NCBI RefSeq assembly: GCF_021699195.1
Contig: NZ_SSXE01000022.1
Location: 1-64,000, forward strand
Reading direction: 5' to 3'
Source of the DNA: Nonomuraea sp. MG754425
Lineage (GTDB): Bacteria > Actinomycetota > Actinomycetes > Streptosporangiales > Streptosporangiaceae
DNA length: 64,000 nt
This document shows positions 36,551 to 46,813 of this stretch, one piece after another. Below the pieces are notes generated by a model. That model saw only the letters and a list, made by a program, of their open reading frames with translations, did no database searches and was not told the origin of the DNA. The number at the start of each line of letters is the position of its first letter. Within the stretch, counting starts at the first letter, position 1. Made by a program: the position numbers and the translations under genes.

Positions 36551-37359
36551 GCGAGCCCGTGCTCCAGGCGCGCGGCCTGGTCAAGCGGTACGGCCACGTG
36601 ACCGCCCTCGACGGAGCCGACTTCGACCTCATGCCCGGCGAGGTGCTCGCGGTCATCGGCGACAACGGCGCCGGCAAGACCAGCCTCATCAAGGCGCTGA
36701 CCGGCGCGCTCCAGCCCGACGCGGGCGAGATCCGGCTCGACGGGCGGCCCGTGCGCTTCCGCGACCCCCTCGACGCCCGCCGGCACGGCATCGAGACCGT
36801 CTACCAGGACCTGGCGATCGCGGCCTCGCTCGACATCGCCGCGAACATGTTCCTCGGCCGCGAGCTGCGCCGGCCCGGCGTGCTCGGCAAGGTGTTCCGG
36901 ATGCTGGACAAGAAGCGCATGCGCGCGGAGTCGGCCCGGCACATGGCCGAGCTCGGGATCGTGCTGCGCTCGCTCACCCAGCCGGTCGAGTCGCTGTCGG
37001 GCGGGCAGCGGCAGGGCGTGGCCGTGGCCAGGGCGGTGGCGTGGGCCAGGCACGTCGTGGTCATGGACGAGCCGACGGCGGCGCTCGGCGTCAAGGAGTC
37101 CGCCCAGGTACTGGACCTGATCAGGCAGGTCCGCGACCGAGGCACGCCGGTGGTGCTGATCAGCCACAACATGCCGCACGTCGTCGAGATCGCCGACCGC
37201 GTGCACGTCCAGCGGCTCGGCCGCAGGGTCGCCGAGCTGAACCCGCGCGAGCACAGCATGGCCGAGGTGGTGGCCATCATGACCGGCGCGCTCCGGATGA
37301 CGGGTGGCCGGACGGTGGTGGCGGACGAGGAGGCGGCCAAGGCCATCGGCCTGTCCTGA
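36547..37359 (+). CDS. frcA: Fructose-type sugar ABC transporter ATP-binding protein
   Basis: A 270-residue single-cassette ATPase: Walker A GDNGAGKTS, Q-loop YQDLAIA, signature LSGGQRQG, Walker B VVMDEPT and switch His in ISHNMPH. Being a single cassette, unlike rhaT, is the FrcA form. ATG 36547 overlaps the frcC stop and sits behind AGGAGGA. Its stop codon lies inside a 14-bp direct repeat (37350-37363 and 37370-37383). Confidence 0.87.
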   Translation: MSEPVLQARGLVKRYGHVTALDGADFDLMPGEVLAVIGDNGAGKTSLIKALTGALQPDAGEIRLDGRPVRFRDPLDARRHGIETVYQDLAIAASLDIAANMFLGRELRRPGVLGKVFRMLDKKRMRAESARHMAELGIVLRSLTQPVESLSGGQRQGVAVARAVAWARHVVVMDEPTAALGVKESAQVLDLIRQVRDRGTPVVLISHNMPHVVEIADRVHVQRLGRRVAELNPREHSMAEVVAIMTGALRMTGGRTVVADEEAAKAIGLS

Positions 37360-37375
37360 CGTGTCGTGACCTGTC

Positions 37376-37405
37376 CTGACGTGGTGTGGCTGGGGTCACT
37401 AGCAT
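37376..37405 (+). promoter_or_regulatory. Promoter of the lacI-type gene, probably leaderless
   Basis: CTGACG (37376-37381), 18-base spacer, TAGCAT (37400-37405). The GTG at 37413 lies 7 bases after the -10 box, just where transcription should begin, which fits a leaderless mRNA. This supports GTG 37413 as the start of the regulator. Confidence 0.45.
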
Positions 37406-37412
37406 GGGCCGA

Positions 37413-38423
37413 GTGCGGCGTCCGACGATGACAGACGTGGCCCGCGAGGTCGGCGTCACCGCGAAGACCGTCTCCCGGGTGCTCAACGACGAGGGCCCGG
37501 TCGCCGTGGAGACGCGCGAGCGGGTGCTGGCGGCGGTCACGAAGCTGGGCTACCGGCCCAACCTCATGGCCCGCAACATGCGGGTGGGCGCGCGGGACGC
37601 CACGGTCGGCCTGGTCGTCCCCGAGCTGGGCAACCCGTTCTACGGCACGGTCGCCGGCGGCGTCGAGGGGGCCGTGCGGCCCCGCGGGCTCACGCTCATC
37701 GTCGGCTCCTCCGGCGAGACGGCCGGCCACGAGCAGTCGCTCATCGCCACGTTCCTGGCCCGCCGGGTCAGCGCCCTCATCGTCGTGCCCGCCGCCGCCG
37801 GCGACCACCGCCACCTGCGCTCCGAGCGGGTGGCCGGGCTGCCGATCGTCTTCCTCGACCGCCCGGCCGTCGGCCTGACCGCCGACTGCGTGGTCAGCGC
37901 CAACCGGGACGGCGCGCGGGCCGGGGTCAGCCACCTGATCGCGCACGGGCACCGCAGGATCGGCTTCGTGGGCGACCTGCCCGCCGCCCTCTACACGCGC
38001 CGCGAGCGGCTCCAGGGCTACCGCGACGCGCTCGACCTGGCGGGGCTGCCGTTCGAGCGCGCGCTGGTGGAGACCGGGCACGACCCCGAGGCCGCGGGCC
38101 GGGCCACGATGCGGCTGCTGGCCCTGGCCGACCCGCCCACGGCGCTGTTCGCGGGCAACAACCTCGCCTCCATGGGGGTGGTGGTGGCGCTGTCGCGGGC
38201 CGGGCGCAAGGACGTGGCGCTGGTCGGGTTCGACGACCTGCCGCTGGCCGAGGCGCTCGACCCGCCGCTCACCGTGGTCGCCCAGGACCCGGCCGCCGTC
38301 GGGGCCGCGGCGGCCGAGCTGGCCCTGTCGCGGCTGGACGGCGACCGGTCCAGGGCCCGCCGCACCCTGGTGCCGACCCGGCTGATCACCCGCGGCTCCG
38401 GCGAACTGCCCCCGCGGACGTGA
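37413..38423 (+). CDS. LacI-family transcriptional regulator
   Basis: A 336-residue regulator. The N-terminal DNA-binding HTH and hinge run RRPTMTDVAREVGVTAKTVS then YRPNLMARNMR (residues 2-60); the rest is a periplasmic-binding-like ligand domain ending with the usual VVAQDPAAVGAAAAELAL block. The start is set at GTG 37413 because the family N-terminus begins there and a -10 box lies 7 bases upstream; ATG 37404 or GTG 37386 are alternatives. It follows frcBCA by 53 bases and probably controls frcBCA and the kinase through the operators at 34536-34567. Confidence 0.88.
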   Translation: MRRPTMTDVAREVGVTAKTVSRVLNDEGPVAVETRERVLAAVTKLGYRPNLMARNMRVGARDATVGLVVPELGNPFYGTVAGGVEGAVRPRGLTLIVGSSGETAGHEQSLIATFLARRVSALIVVPAAAGDHRHLRSERVAGLPIVFLDRPAVGLTADCVVSANRDGARAGVSHLIAHGHRRIGFVGDLPAALYTRRERLQGYRDALDLAGLPFERALVETGHDPEAAGRATMRLLALADPPTALFAGNNLASMGVVVALSRAGRKDVALVGFDDLPLAEALDPPLTVVAQDPAAVGAAAAELALSRLDGDRSRARRTLVPTRLITRGSGELPPRT

Positions 38424-38442
38424 CGCGGCCGGGCCGCGGGGC

Positions 38443-39594
38443 TCAGGTCGGCGAGGCCGAGGTGGGCGTGGTGCCCGCGGCGGACGGGCCGGGTGCGGAC
38501 GGCCTCGCGGTGTCCGTGCCGCCGGTCGCCGGTGGGACGCGGATGATCCGGTCGTCCTGGGCCACCGGGACGCCGCGGCCGTCACGGTTGCTGGTCGCCA
38601 CCCAGAGCCAGCCGTCCGGCCCGGCCGCCACCGCGCGCAGCCGCCCGTACGCCGACTGGAACTCGGCCACCGGCGTGCCGGCCCCGCCGCCCGAGGTCAG
38701 GGGGACCGCCCACAGCCGCTGGCCGCGCAGCGCCGCCGCGAACAGCGTGCCGTTCGCGTACGCCAGGCCGCTGGGCGACGCCTGGGCCGTCGTCCACGTG
38801 ACGATCGGGTTGCGGAAGGAGCCGCCCGAGCAGGTGCCCTCGCAGGTGGGCCAGCCGTAGTTGCCACCCGCGACGATCTGGTTGACCTCGTCCCAGGTGT
38901 TCTGGCCGAACTCGGTGGCGTACATCCGGCCCTGCTCGTCCCAGGCCAGGCCCTGGACGTTGCGGTGGCCGTAGCTCCAGACGCGGGAGCTGGCGAACGG
39001 GTTGCCCGCCGGGATCCCGCCGGTCGGCGTCACGCGCAGGATCTTGCCGCCGAGGCTGCCGAGGTTCTGCGCGTTGGCGGTGTTGCCGGCGTCGCCGGTG
39101 GCGACGTACAGCATGCCGTCGGGGCCGAAGGCGATCCGGCCGCCGTCGTGGATGGTCGCGCTCGGCACGCCCGACAGGAGCACCGTCTGTGTCTGCGGGG
39201 CGGTGAGCTGGAACCTGACCAGGCGGTTGTCGCCGCCGGTGCTGGTGAAGTACGCGTACACCCAGCCGTCCTGCGCGTACGACGGCGAGAGCGCCAGGCC
39301 CAGCAGGCCGCTCTCGCCCGACGCGCTCACCCCGTTGACCGTGGCGACCTGCACGGCCGCCTGGCCGGGGCGGACCCGCATGACCCGGCCCGTGTTCCGC
39401 TCGGAGACCAGCGCGGCGCCGTCCGGCAGGAACGCCATGGCCCACGGTGTCTGCAGGCCCGTGACGGACACCTCCGCCCTGGCGAAGTCGAATCCGCCGA
39501 CCACCTGCGCGTACGCCCGCGGGACGGCGGCGCCGAGGACGAGCAGGTTGGCCAGCAGGGTCAGGACCAGGGCCGGGACGACACGGGCGCGCAT
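38443..39594 (-). CDS. Secreted PQQ-type sugar dehydrogenase (GSDH family)
   Basis: A 383-residue exported beta-propeller. Signal peptide at about 1-29 (MRARVVPALVLTLLANLLVL, then PRAYAQ). The propeller shows the glucose/sorbosone dehydrogenase pattern: LQTPWAMAFLPDG, ASGESGLLGLALSP, HDGGRIAFGPDGMLYVATGD, WSYGHRNVQGLAWD, GGNYGWPTCEG. Such enzymes oxidise aldoses outside the cell, usually with PQQ bound. A short Pro/Ser/Thr tail follows the propeller. No PQQ biosynthesis genes are visible in this window. It converges on the LacI gene across 19 bases; 39595-39802 upstream has no gene that I can support. Confidence 0.85.
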   Translation of the reverse strand: MRARVVPALVLTLLANLLVLGAAVPRAYAQVVGGFDFARAEVSVTGLQTPWAMAFLPDGAALVSERNTGRVMRVRPGQAAVQVATVNGVSASGESGLLGLALSPSYAQDGWVYAYFTSTGGDNRLVRFQLTAPQTQTVLLSGVPSATIHDGGRIAFGPDGMLYVATGDAGNTANAQNLGSLGGKILRVTPTGGIPAGNPFASSRVWSYGHRNVQGLAWDEQGRMYATEFGQNTWDEVNQIVAGGNYGWPTCEGTCSGGSFRNPIVTWTTAQASPSGLAYANGTLFAAALRGQRLWAVPLTSGGGAGTPVAEFQSAYGRLRAVAAGPDGWLWVATSNRDGRGVPVAQDDRIIRVPPATGGTDTARPSAPGPSAAGTTPTSASPT

Positions 39595-39802
39595 GACAAG
39601 CTCCTTGACCGGATCGGTGCCGCCACCGTAAACGGGCGGCGGCCCGACCACAACCGCGACACCGCCCGTGATCCACGGATCTGCGGCGACACCGTGAAAC
39701 TTTCACCCACCCACACCCGTGCACCGGGGCCGCCCCGCCCTGGGGGCAGGTGGTCGCGCGGGCCCGGCTCGCACGGCAGGTGGTGCCCGGTTCGGCGCTG
39801 GG

Positions 39803-40636
39803 TCAGGCGGTGGTGTCGCGTAGGCCCGCGAACAGGTCATCCTCCCGCTTGGGAGACTTCACCTTGCTCAGCACCCGTTCGAACGCCTCGTGCGAGAACG
39901 CCTCCTGCTGCGCCTCCTCCGGCATGCGCAGCAGGAAGATGTTCTCCCCCTGGCTCTCGTGCGCCCGCAGCGACTTGAGCTTGCGCTCGGCGTAGGGGGT
40001 GACGTCGACGATGCTGGTGACCTGCTCGTCGGGGGTGCCGAAGTCGTCGGAGGGCGTGAAGTCGCCGAGGTCGACGCCGTGCTCGCCCATCATCTCGAAC
40101 ATGCGCTTGATCGCCGACCGGGGGATGGCCGTGTAGTAGAGCTTGTCGGGGATGCCGGTGCGCTCGGTGGCGGCCACCGTGATGCGGTGGGCCTGCACGT
40201 GGTCGGGGTGGCCGTAACCGCCGCCGCCCGTCGCGTCGTAGGTGACCACGACCTGCGGCCGGTAGTGCTCCATCAGGGCGGCGAGCTTCCCGGCGGCCGT
40301 CTCGACCGGGACGTTGGCGAAGGCGTCGGGGTGGGCGTTGGCCTCCCAGCCCTCCATGCCGGAGTCGCGGTAGCCGAGCAGCTCCAGATGGTTGAGGCCC
40401 AGGTGACCGACCGACTCGCGCAGCTCGCCCAGCCGCCGCCGGGCCACCGCCGCGTCGTCGTGGCCGGGCTCGCCCGGCTTGCGGCCGCCGTCGTCGTCGC
40501 CCTGCTCGCCGTTGGTGCAGGTGACCAGGACCGTGCGGATGCCCTCCTCGGTGTAGCGGGCCAGGATGCCGCCGGTGCTCAGGCACTCGTCGTCGGGGTG
40601 GGCGTGCACGACCATCAGGGTGAGTTGCCGATCCAT
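39803..40636 (-). CDS. PIG-L/LmbE-family zinc deacetylase (MshB-like)
   Basis: A 277-residue metal-dependent N-deacetylase. Zinc and catalytic motifs are HAHPDDE (11-17) and YGHPDHVQAHR. In actinobacteria the family includes MshB (mycothiol synthesis) and Mca (mycothiol-conjugate amidase); the YGHPDH form resembles MshB more, but some family residues differ and I cannot decide. The C-terminal block LKSLRAHESQGEN matches the family. A TAGGGT box (40649-40644) ends 7 bases before ATG 40636 and there is no ribosome site, so the message may be leaderless. Confidence 0.8.
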   Translation of the reverse strand: MDRQLTLMVVHAHPDDECLSTGGILARYTEEGIRTVLVTCTNGEQGDDDGGRKPGEPGHDDAAVARRRLGELRESVGHLGLNHLELLGYRDSGMEGWEANAHPDAFANVPVETAAGKLAALMEHYRPQVVVTYDATGGGGYGHPDHVQAHRITVAATERTGIPDKLYYTAIPRSAIKRMFEMMGEHGVDLGDFTPSDDFGTPDEQVTSIVDVTPYAERKLKSLRAHESQGENIFLLRMPEEAQQEAFSHEAFERVLSKVKSPKREDDLFAGLRDTTA

Positions 40637-40716
40637 GCGTGGAACCCTACTCGGCGGGTCCGACAAACGGCCGCGCAGGTCGTCCGGGCACGTTCGCCGA
40701 CCGCGAAGCCCCCCTG

Positions 40717-42120
40717 TCAGCAGTCGCGCAGGGCGGCGCGGGCCAGGTCGCCGGCCCGGTCGCGGGCGACGGCCGCGACCGCCGCGTCGCCGAGCGTGTC
40801 GGCCAGCGCCGCCTGCTTGAGCCAGTTGTACGGGCTGCACGGCCGCACGCCGATCCGCTCGCTCACCAGCACCCTGGCCACCTCCCGCCGCCCCGCCCGC
40901 AGCGCCGCCTCCAGCAGCGTGCGCTGGACGGCGTCCCGCTGCGCGTGGCTGCCGCCGAACTCGTTGACCCGGTGCCTGATCGGCAGCAGCAACTCCACCG
41001 CGGCCTCGTACTCGCCCCGCCCGAACGCCACGATCGCCCGGCACACCGGCAGTCCCACCCTGAGCGTCATCTCGCGGTTGGTGACCCCGGGACGCGGCTC
41101 GGCGACGTACGCCTCCCGCGCCGCGATCAGTTTCTCCGCCTCGCCGACCCGCCCGGCCCCGACGTACGACATCACCGCGTGCATGTCGTTGAAGGCGTAG
41201 AACGGCTCGGCCACCCGCGCCGGCCAGGCGTCGGCCAGCGCCCGCCAGCGCGCGTGCTGGTCGGATCCCTCCAGGTGGAGCCGCCACAGCAGCGCGGCGG
41301 CGTCGAGCAGCTCCATGCAGGACTGCCCGTCCGCGAGGACCGCGTCGTAGATCGCCAGCACGCGGGCGACGTCGCCGGTCTCCAGCGCGTACAGGCAGTA
41401 GTGCCACCAACTGTGGACGTTGAAGAACGTCCCGGTGGACCAGTCGGGCACCCGCGCGTCGAGGTAGCGCAGCCCGTCGCCGAAGCGGCCCTGCATCTCG
41501 TACGTGTGCGCCACCGCGTGGATGCCCCACACGTCACGCGGGTTCAGCTCCACCGCCCGCAGCCCGACCTCCTCGGACCGGTCGTAGTGCCCGGCCTCCT
41601 CCAGGCCGAAGGCGTACATGCCGAGCAGGTGCCCGTAGTGGCGGTCGTCGGCGCGCCAGGAGGTCAGCGCCCCGCCGACCCGGTCGCGCAGCATGCGGGC
41701 GTCGCCGGTGAAGAAGTCGATCTGGTGCCCGGCGATCAGCGCCAGCGCGTCGCGCGGGTGCGCCGTCGTGATCTCGGCGAGCAGCGCCCCGCAGGTCAGG
41801 AAGTCGCCGCCGAGCAGCGCCCGCACGGCGGCCAGGTGGGCGCGCTCGCGGGGCAGCAGCGCGGTGGCGTCGATCCGGCGCAGGAACGCCTCGAAGCGCA
41901 CCCGGGCGGTGCGCGCGTCCTCGACCTCGGTGGTCAGCAGCCCGAGGTAGGCGGCCAGGACGTTGCCCATCGGGAAGTCGGGCGACTCGGCCAGCGCGGC
42001 GTTCGCCTCGGCGTCCACCTCGGCCCTGAAGTGCAGCAACTCGTCGATCGCCCGGTCGTAGTGCCGGACCGCCGCGGCACTCGCACCCGTCATGGCCGAA
42101 CCGTGCTGGTCGTGGGTCAC
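40717..42120 (-). CDS. TPR protein of the TTC38 type
   Basis: A 467-residue all-helical protein with tetratricopeptide-like repeats along its length and no signal peptide or membrane segment. The block WGIHAVAHTYEMQGRFGDGL and HSWWHYCLYALETGD are typical of TTC38-like proteins, whose function is unknown. Starts on GTG 42120, which lies 6 bases after a TACAGT -10 box. It is transcribed alone, 80 bases upstream of the deacetylase gene on the same strand. Confidence 0.78.
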   Translation of the reverse strand: MTHDQHGSAMTGASAAAVRHYDRAIDELLHFRAEVDAEANAALAESPDFPMGNVLAAYLGLLTTEVEDARTARVRFEAFLRRIDATALLPRERAHLAAVRALLGGDFLTCGALLAEITTAHPRDALALIAGHQIDFFTGDARMLRDRVGGALTSWRADDRHYGHLLGMYAFGLEEAGHYDRSEEVGLRAVELNPRDVWGIHAVAHTYEMQGRFGDGLRYLDARVPDWSTGTFFNVHSWWHYCLYALETGDVARVLAIYDAVLADGQSCMELLDAAALLWRLHLEGSDQHARWRALADAWPARVAEPFYAFNDMHAVMSYVGAGRVGEAEKLIAAREAYVAEPRPGVTNREMTLRVGLPVCRAIVAFGRGEYEAAVELLLPIRHRVNEFGGSHAQRDAVQRTLLEAALRAGRREVARVLVSERIGVRPCSPYNWLKQAALADTLGDAAVAAVARDRAGDLARAALRDC

Positions 42121-42126
42121 CGCACC

Positions 42127-42155
42127 ACTGTAACCAGCCGGATCGTTCCTGACAG
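42127..42155 (-). promoter_or_regulatory. Leaderless promoter for the TPR gene
   Basis: On the minus strand: CTGTCA (42155-42150), 17-base spacer, TACAGT (42132-42127), then 6 bases to the GTG start at 42120. No ribosome site is present between them. Confidence 0.5.
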
Positions 42156-42181
42156 GGCTCTACGGGCAAGCGGATCCCGGG

Positions 42182-43288
42182 CTACCCGGCGCGCCGCGAC
42201 ACGACGGCGCGGCCCATGGCCGGGTCGTCGCAGAACGCTCCGTCCACGCCCAGTTCGACCAGCCGCGACAGCCAGCCCATCACGTTCCCCGTCGCCCGCG
42301 GGTACACGGCGCTGGCGGGGTCGCCGAGCCGGTAGTCGGCGGGGAGCTGCGCGTTCTCGTTGCGCACCGTCCAGACGTGCACGTCCAGCCGCCTGCGGTG
42401 GGCGTCGGCGACCAGCGTGGTGGGCTCCAGGGTGGCCCCCGAGGCGTCCACCGGCACGACCCGCCGGGTGTCCACGCCGATCCCGTCCGCGTAGGAGGCG
42501 ACCTCGCGCAGCCCGTCCGGGGTGACCATGTCGTCGTAGGTCATGGTGCTGCCGGCCGCCACCCAGTCGTAGGGCGCGCCGCCGGAGGTGATGAGCTGGA
42601 TCAGCGGCAGCCGTGTCCTGCCCCTCAGCTCGCGCAGGTTCGCGGTCTCGAAGGACTGGATGTACGCCTTGCGCACCCGGTGCCGGTTCAGCACGTCGAG
42701 CAGCGGCTCCTCCAGCGACAGGCCGATGGAGTCGAAGTAGGTGGGGTGCTTGGTCTCGGGGTAGACGCCGACGCCGTGCTCCAGCGCGAGCCGCACGACC
42801 TCCTCGAACGTCGGGATCCGCGCCAGCCCGTCGAAGGCGGTGTTGCCGGGGCGCAGGTCGGGCACGCGTTCCTTGGCGCGCAGCGTCCGCAGTTCGGCCA
42901 GCGTGAAGTCCTCGGTGAACCAGCCGGTGACCGGCCGGCCGTCCACGGTCCTGGTGGTGCGCCGGCCGGCGAACTCGGGACGCGCGGCCACGTCGGTGGT
43001 GCCGGAGATCTCGTTCTCGTGCCTGGCCACCAGTACGTGGTCCTTGGTGGAGACGAGGTCGGGCTCGATGTAGTCGGCCCCCATCGCGATGGCCGCCTCG
43101 TACGACAGGAGCGTGTGCTCCGGACGGTGGGCGGAGGCGCCCCGGTGGCCGATCACGATGGGGGACCGGCCACGGCGCTCGGCCGTGCCGGAAGAGGTCG
43201 CGGAAGAGGTCTGGGTCAGCACGACGGCGACCGTACCGCCGGCGAGGACGGTGGCGAGCACGCTCGCGAGCAACCTGCGCATCGTCAT
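42182..43288 (-). CDS. Secreted glycerophosphodiester phosphodiesterase
   Basis: A 368-residue GDPD-family enzyme with an N-terminal signal sequence or anchor (MTMRRLLASVLATVLAGGTV). The TIM-barrel active-site blocks are visible: IGHRGASAHRPEHTLLSYEAA (catalytic His), GADYIEPDLVSTKDHVLVARHE, and VYPETKHP. It would release glycerol 3-phosphate or related alcohols from phosphodiesters outside the cell. A TACGGT box (43300-43295) ends 6 bases before ATG 43288, again suggesting a leaderless start. Confidence 0.88.
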   Translation of the reverse strand: MTMRRLLASVLATVLAGGTVAVVLTQTSSATSSGTAERRGRSPIVIGHRGASAHRPEHTLLSYEAAIAMGADYIEPDLVSTKDHVLVARHENEISGTTDVAARPEFAGRRTTRTVDGRPVTGWFTEDFTLAELRTLRAKERVPDLRPGNTAFDGLARIPTFEEVVRLALEHGVGVYPETKHPTYFDSIGLSLEEPLLDVLNRHRVRKAYIQSFETANLRELRGRTRLPLIQLITSGGAPYDWVAAGSTMTYDDMVTPDGLREVASYADGIGVDTRRVVPVDASGATLEPTTLVADAHRRRLDVHVWTVRNENAQLPADYRLGDPASAVYPRATGNVMGWLSRLVELGVDGAFCDDPAMGRAVVSRRAG

Positions 43289-43315
43289 GCGCGCACCGTA
43301 GACCGCTCAGGTGGA

Positions 43316-43361
43316 CCACGCGTGACGCGCGGGCGGACGACGTCCGGCGTGTCGCGCGTGG
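43316..43361. terminator. Hairpin after the cholesterol oxidase operon
   Basis: CCACGCG (43316-43322) pairs with CGCGTGG (43355-43361), enclosing a second inverted repeat CGGAC/GTCCG. It starts 11 bases past the cholesterol oxidase stop on the minus strand. GC-rich with no T-run, as is usual here. Confidence 0.4.
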
Positions 43362-43371
43362 CCCGGAGGCG

Positions 43372-45504
<2,133 letters not shown>

Positions 45505-45508
<4 letters not shown>

Positions 45509-46584
45509 GCGCCTCTCCTTCCGAGTTTGCCGGTTGCGGGGCGGATCGGTACGTCGAGCGCGTCGTAGAGCCCAGGCCCGGCCTGCACGAGCCAGTCGAT
45601 GGCGCCCACCAGGCGGCCCGCGGCCGTGGCGTTGCCGCCCGCCGAGCTGTTGCCGTCCTCGTCGGCGGCCTCCACCGTGACCTCGATGCGCGGCCGGCCC
45701 TCGATGATCACCCGGTGCGCGCCCGTGCCGCCGGGCGGGACCGGCCAGTCGGGGGCGCAGGACGGGTGGATGCGGGTGACGTGCTCGATCACGATCCTGG
45801 GCGTCCCGCCGACGACGCCGCGCACCTCGAAGCGCGCCGCGCCCTGCGTGCCCGCCTCGAACGCGCCCATCGAGGCGGTCGTGACCGTGGCGGCCAGCGG
45901 GCGGCGCTCCACGTGCTCGCGGATCTCGTCCAGTTCGGCGCCGAGGGCTCTGGCGATCAGCCGCACCTGGCCGCCCCACACCATGGACGGGACGCCGGGG
46001 GCGAGCATCGGCGGCTGGTAGTCCATGGGCAGGCCCATGCCGACCAGGTGGCGGACGGCGTCCGGCTGGTCGTAGGTGGAGTAGTCGAACAGCTCCTGGC
46101 AGCGTACGGAGTCGACGGTCGCGGCCAGCCCGCTGACCAGCAGCGGCAGCACGTCGTTGGCCCAGCCGGGATCGACGCCGGAGACGAACAGCGAGCCGCC
46201 GCCGCGTGCGACGGCGGCCAGCACCGGTTCGCGGGTCTCGGGCGGGGCGCTGCGGTGGTCGTACAGGGCGTACAGGGAGGGGGTGACGACCACCGCGCCC
46301 GCCTCCAGGGCGCGGACGACGTCGGCCAGGGCCTCGGCCGGGCGGATGTCACCGGAGGCCGCGTACACGACGGCGCGCGGGCCGGCCGACAGCGCCGCGG
46401 CGGCGTCGGCGGTCGCCGCGACGCCCAGGCGACGGCCGAGCCCGGCCAGTTCGCCCGCGTCGCGGCCGGCCTTGGCCGGGTCGTGGACGACGACGCCGGT
46501 CAGTTCGAGCCCCGGATGGGCTTCGACGGCGCGGATGGCGGCGCGGCCGACGTTGCCGGTACCCCAGACGATCGTGGACACCAT
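45505..46584 (-). CDS. NAD(P)-binding dehydrogenase of the DapB-like/amine dehydrogenase type
   Basis: A 359-residue protein with an N-terminal Rossmann motif STIVWGTGNVGRAAIRAV and a dihydrodipicolinate-reductase-like layout, related to 2,4-diaminopentanoate dehydrogenase and to many uncharacterised actinobacterial paralogues. A dimerisation/substrate block GVDPGWANDVLPLL follows. Substrate unknown. First gene of the operon with the CMD protein and cholesterol oxidase; a KstR2-like palindrome lies 12-25 bases upstream of ATG 46584. Confidence 0.8.
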
Positions 46585-46595
46585 GGGCGGAGCGT

Positions 46596-46609
46596 AGCAA
46601 GCGCTTGGT
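46596..46609. promoter_or_regulatory. TetR-type operator resembling the KstR2 motif
   Basis: AGCAAGCGCTTGGT fits the 14-bp KstR2 consensus AnCAAGnnCTTGnT as I recall it from mycobacteria. KstR2 is a TetR repressor of sterol-ring degradation genes. The site is just upstream of the operon that ends in cholesterol oxidase. Other TetR regulators of acyl-CoA metabolism use similar CAAG/CTTG palindromes. Confidence 0.55.
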
Positions 46610-46813
46610 TAAGTGGGAAGGGCCCGCCGGAACCGCCGTTCCCGACCGTCGAACCCGAGGTCACGCGCACGCCGCGAGCACGAGGGGAGTTCGGAGATGT
46701 CCGTAACCCGGCATGGTGGGTAGTCACTTTCTCACTTTTCGTGGCGGATCCGGCCCGCGTCCGGCAAGCTGCTGTCACCGAACGCGGCGGACCGACCCGG
46801 ACAGGTGAGGATC

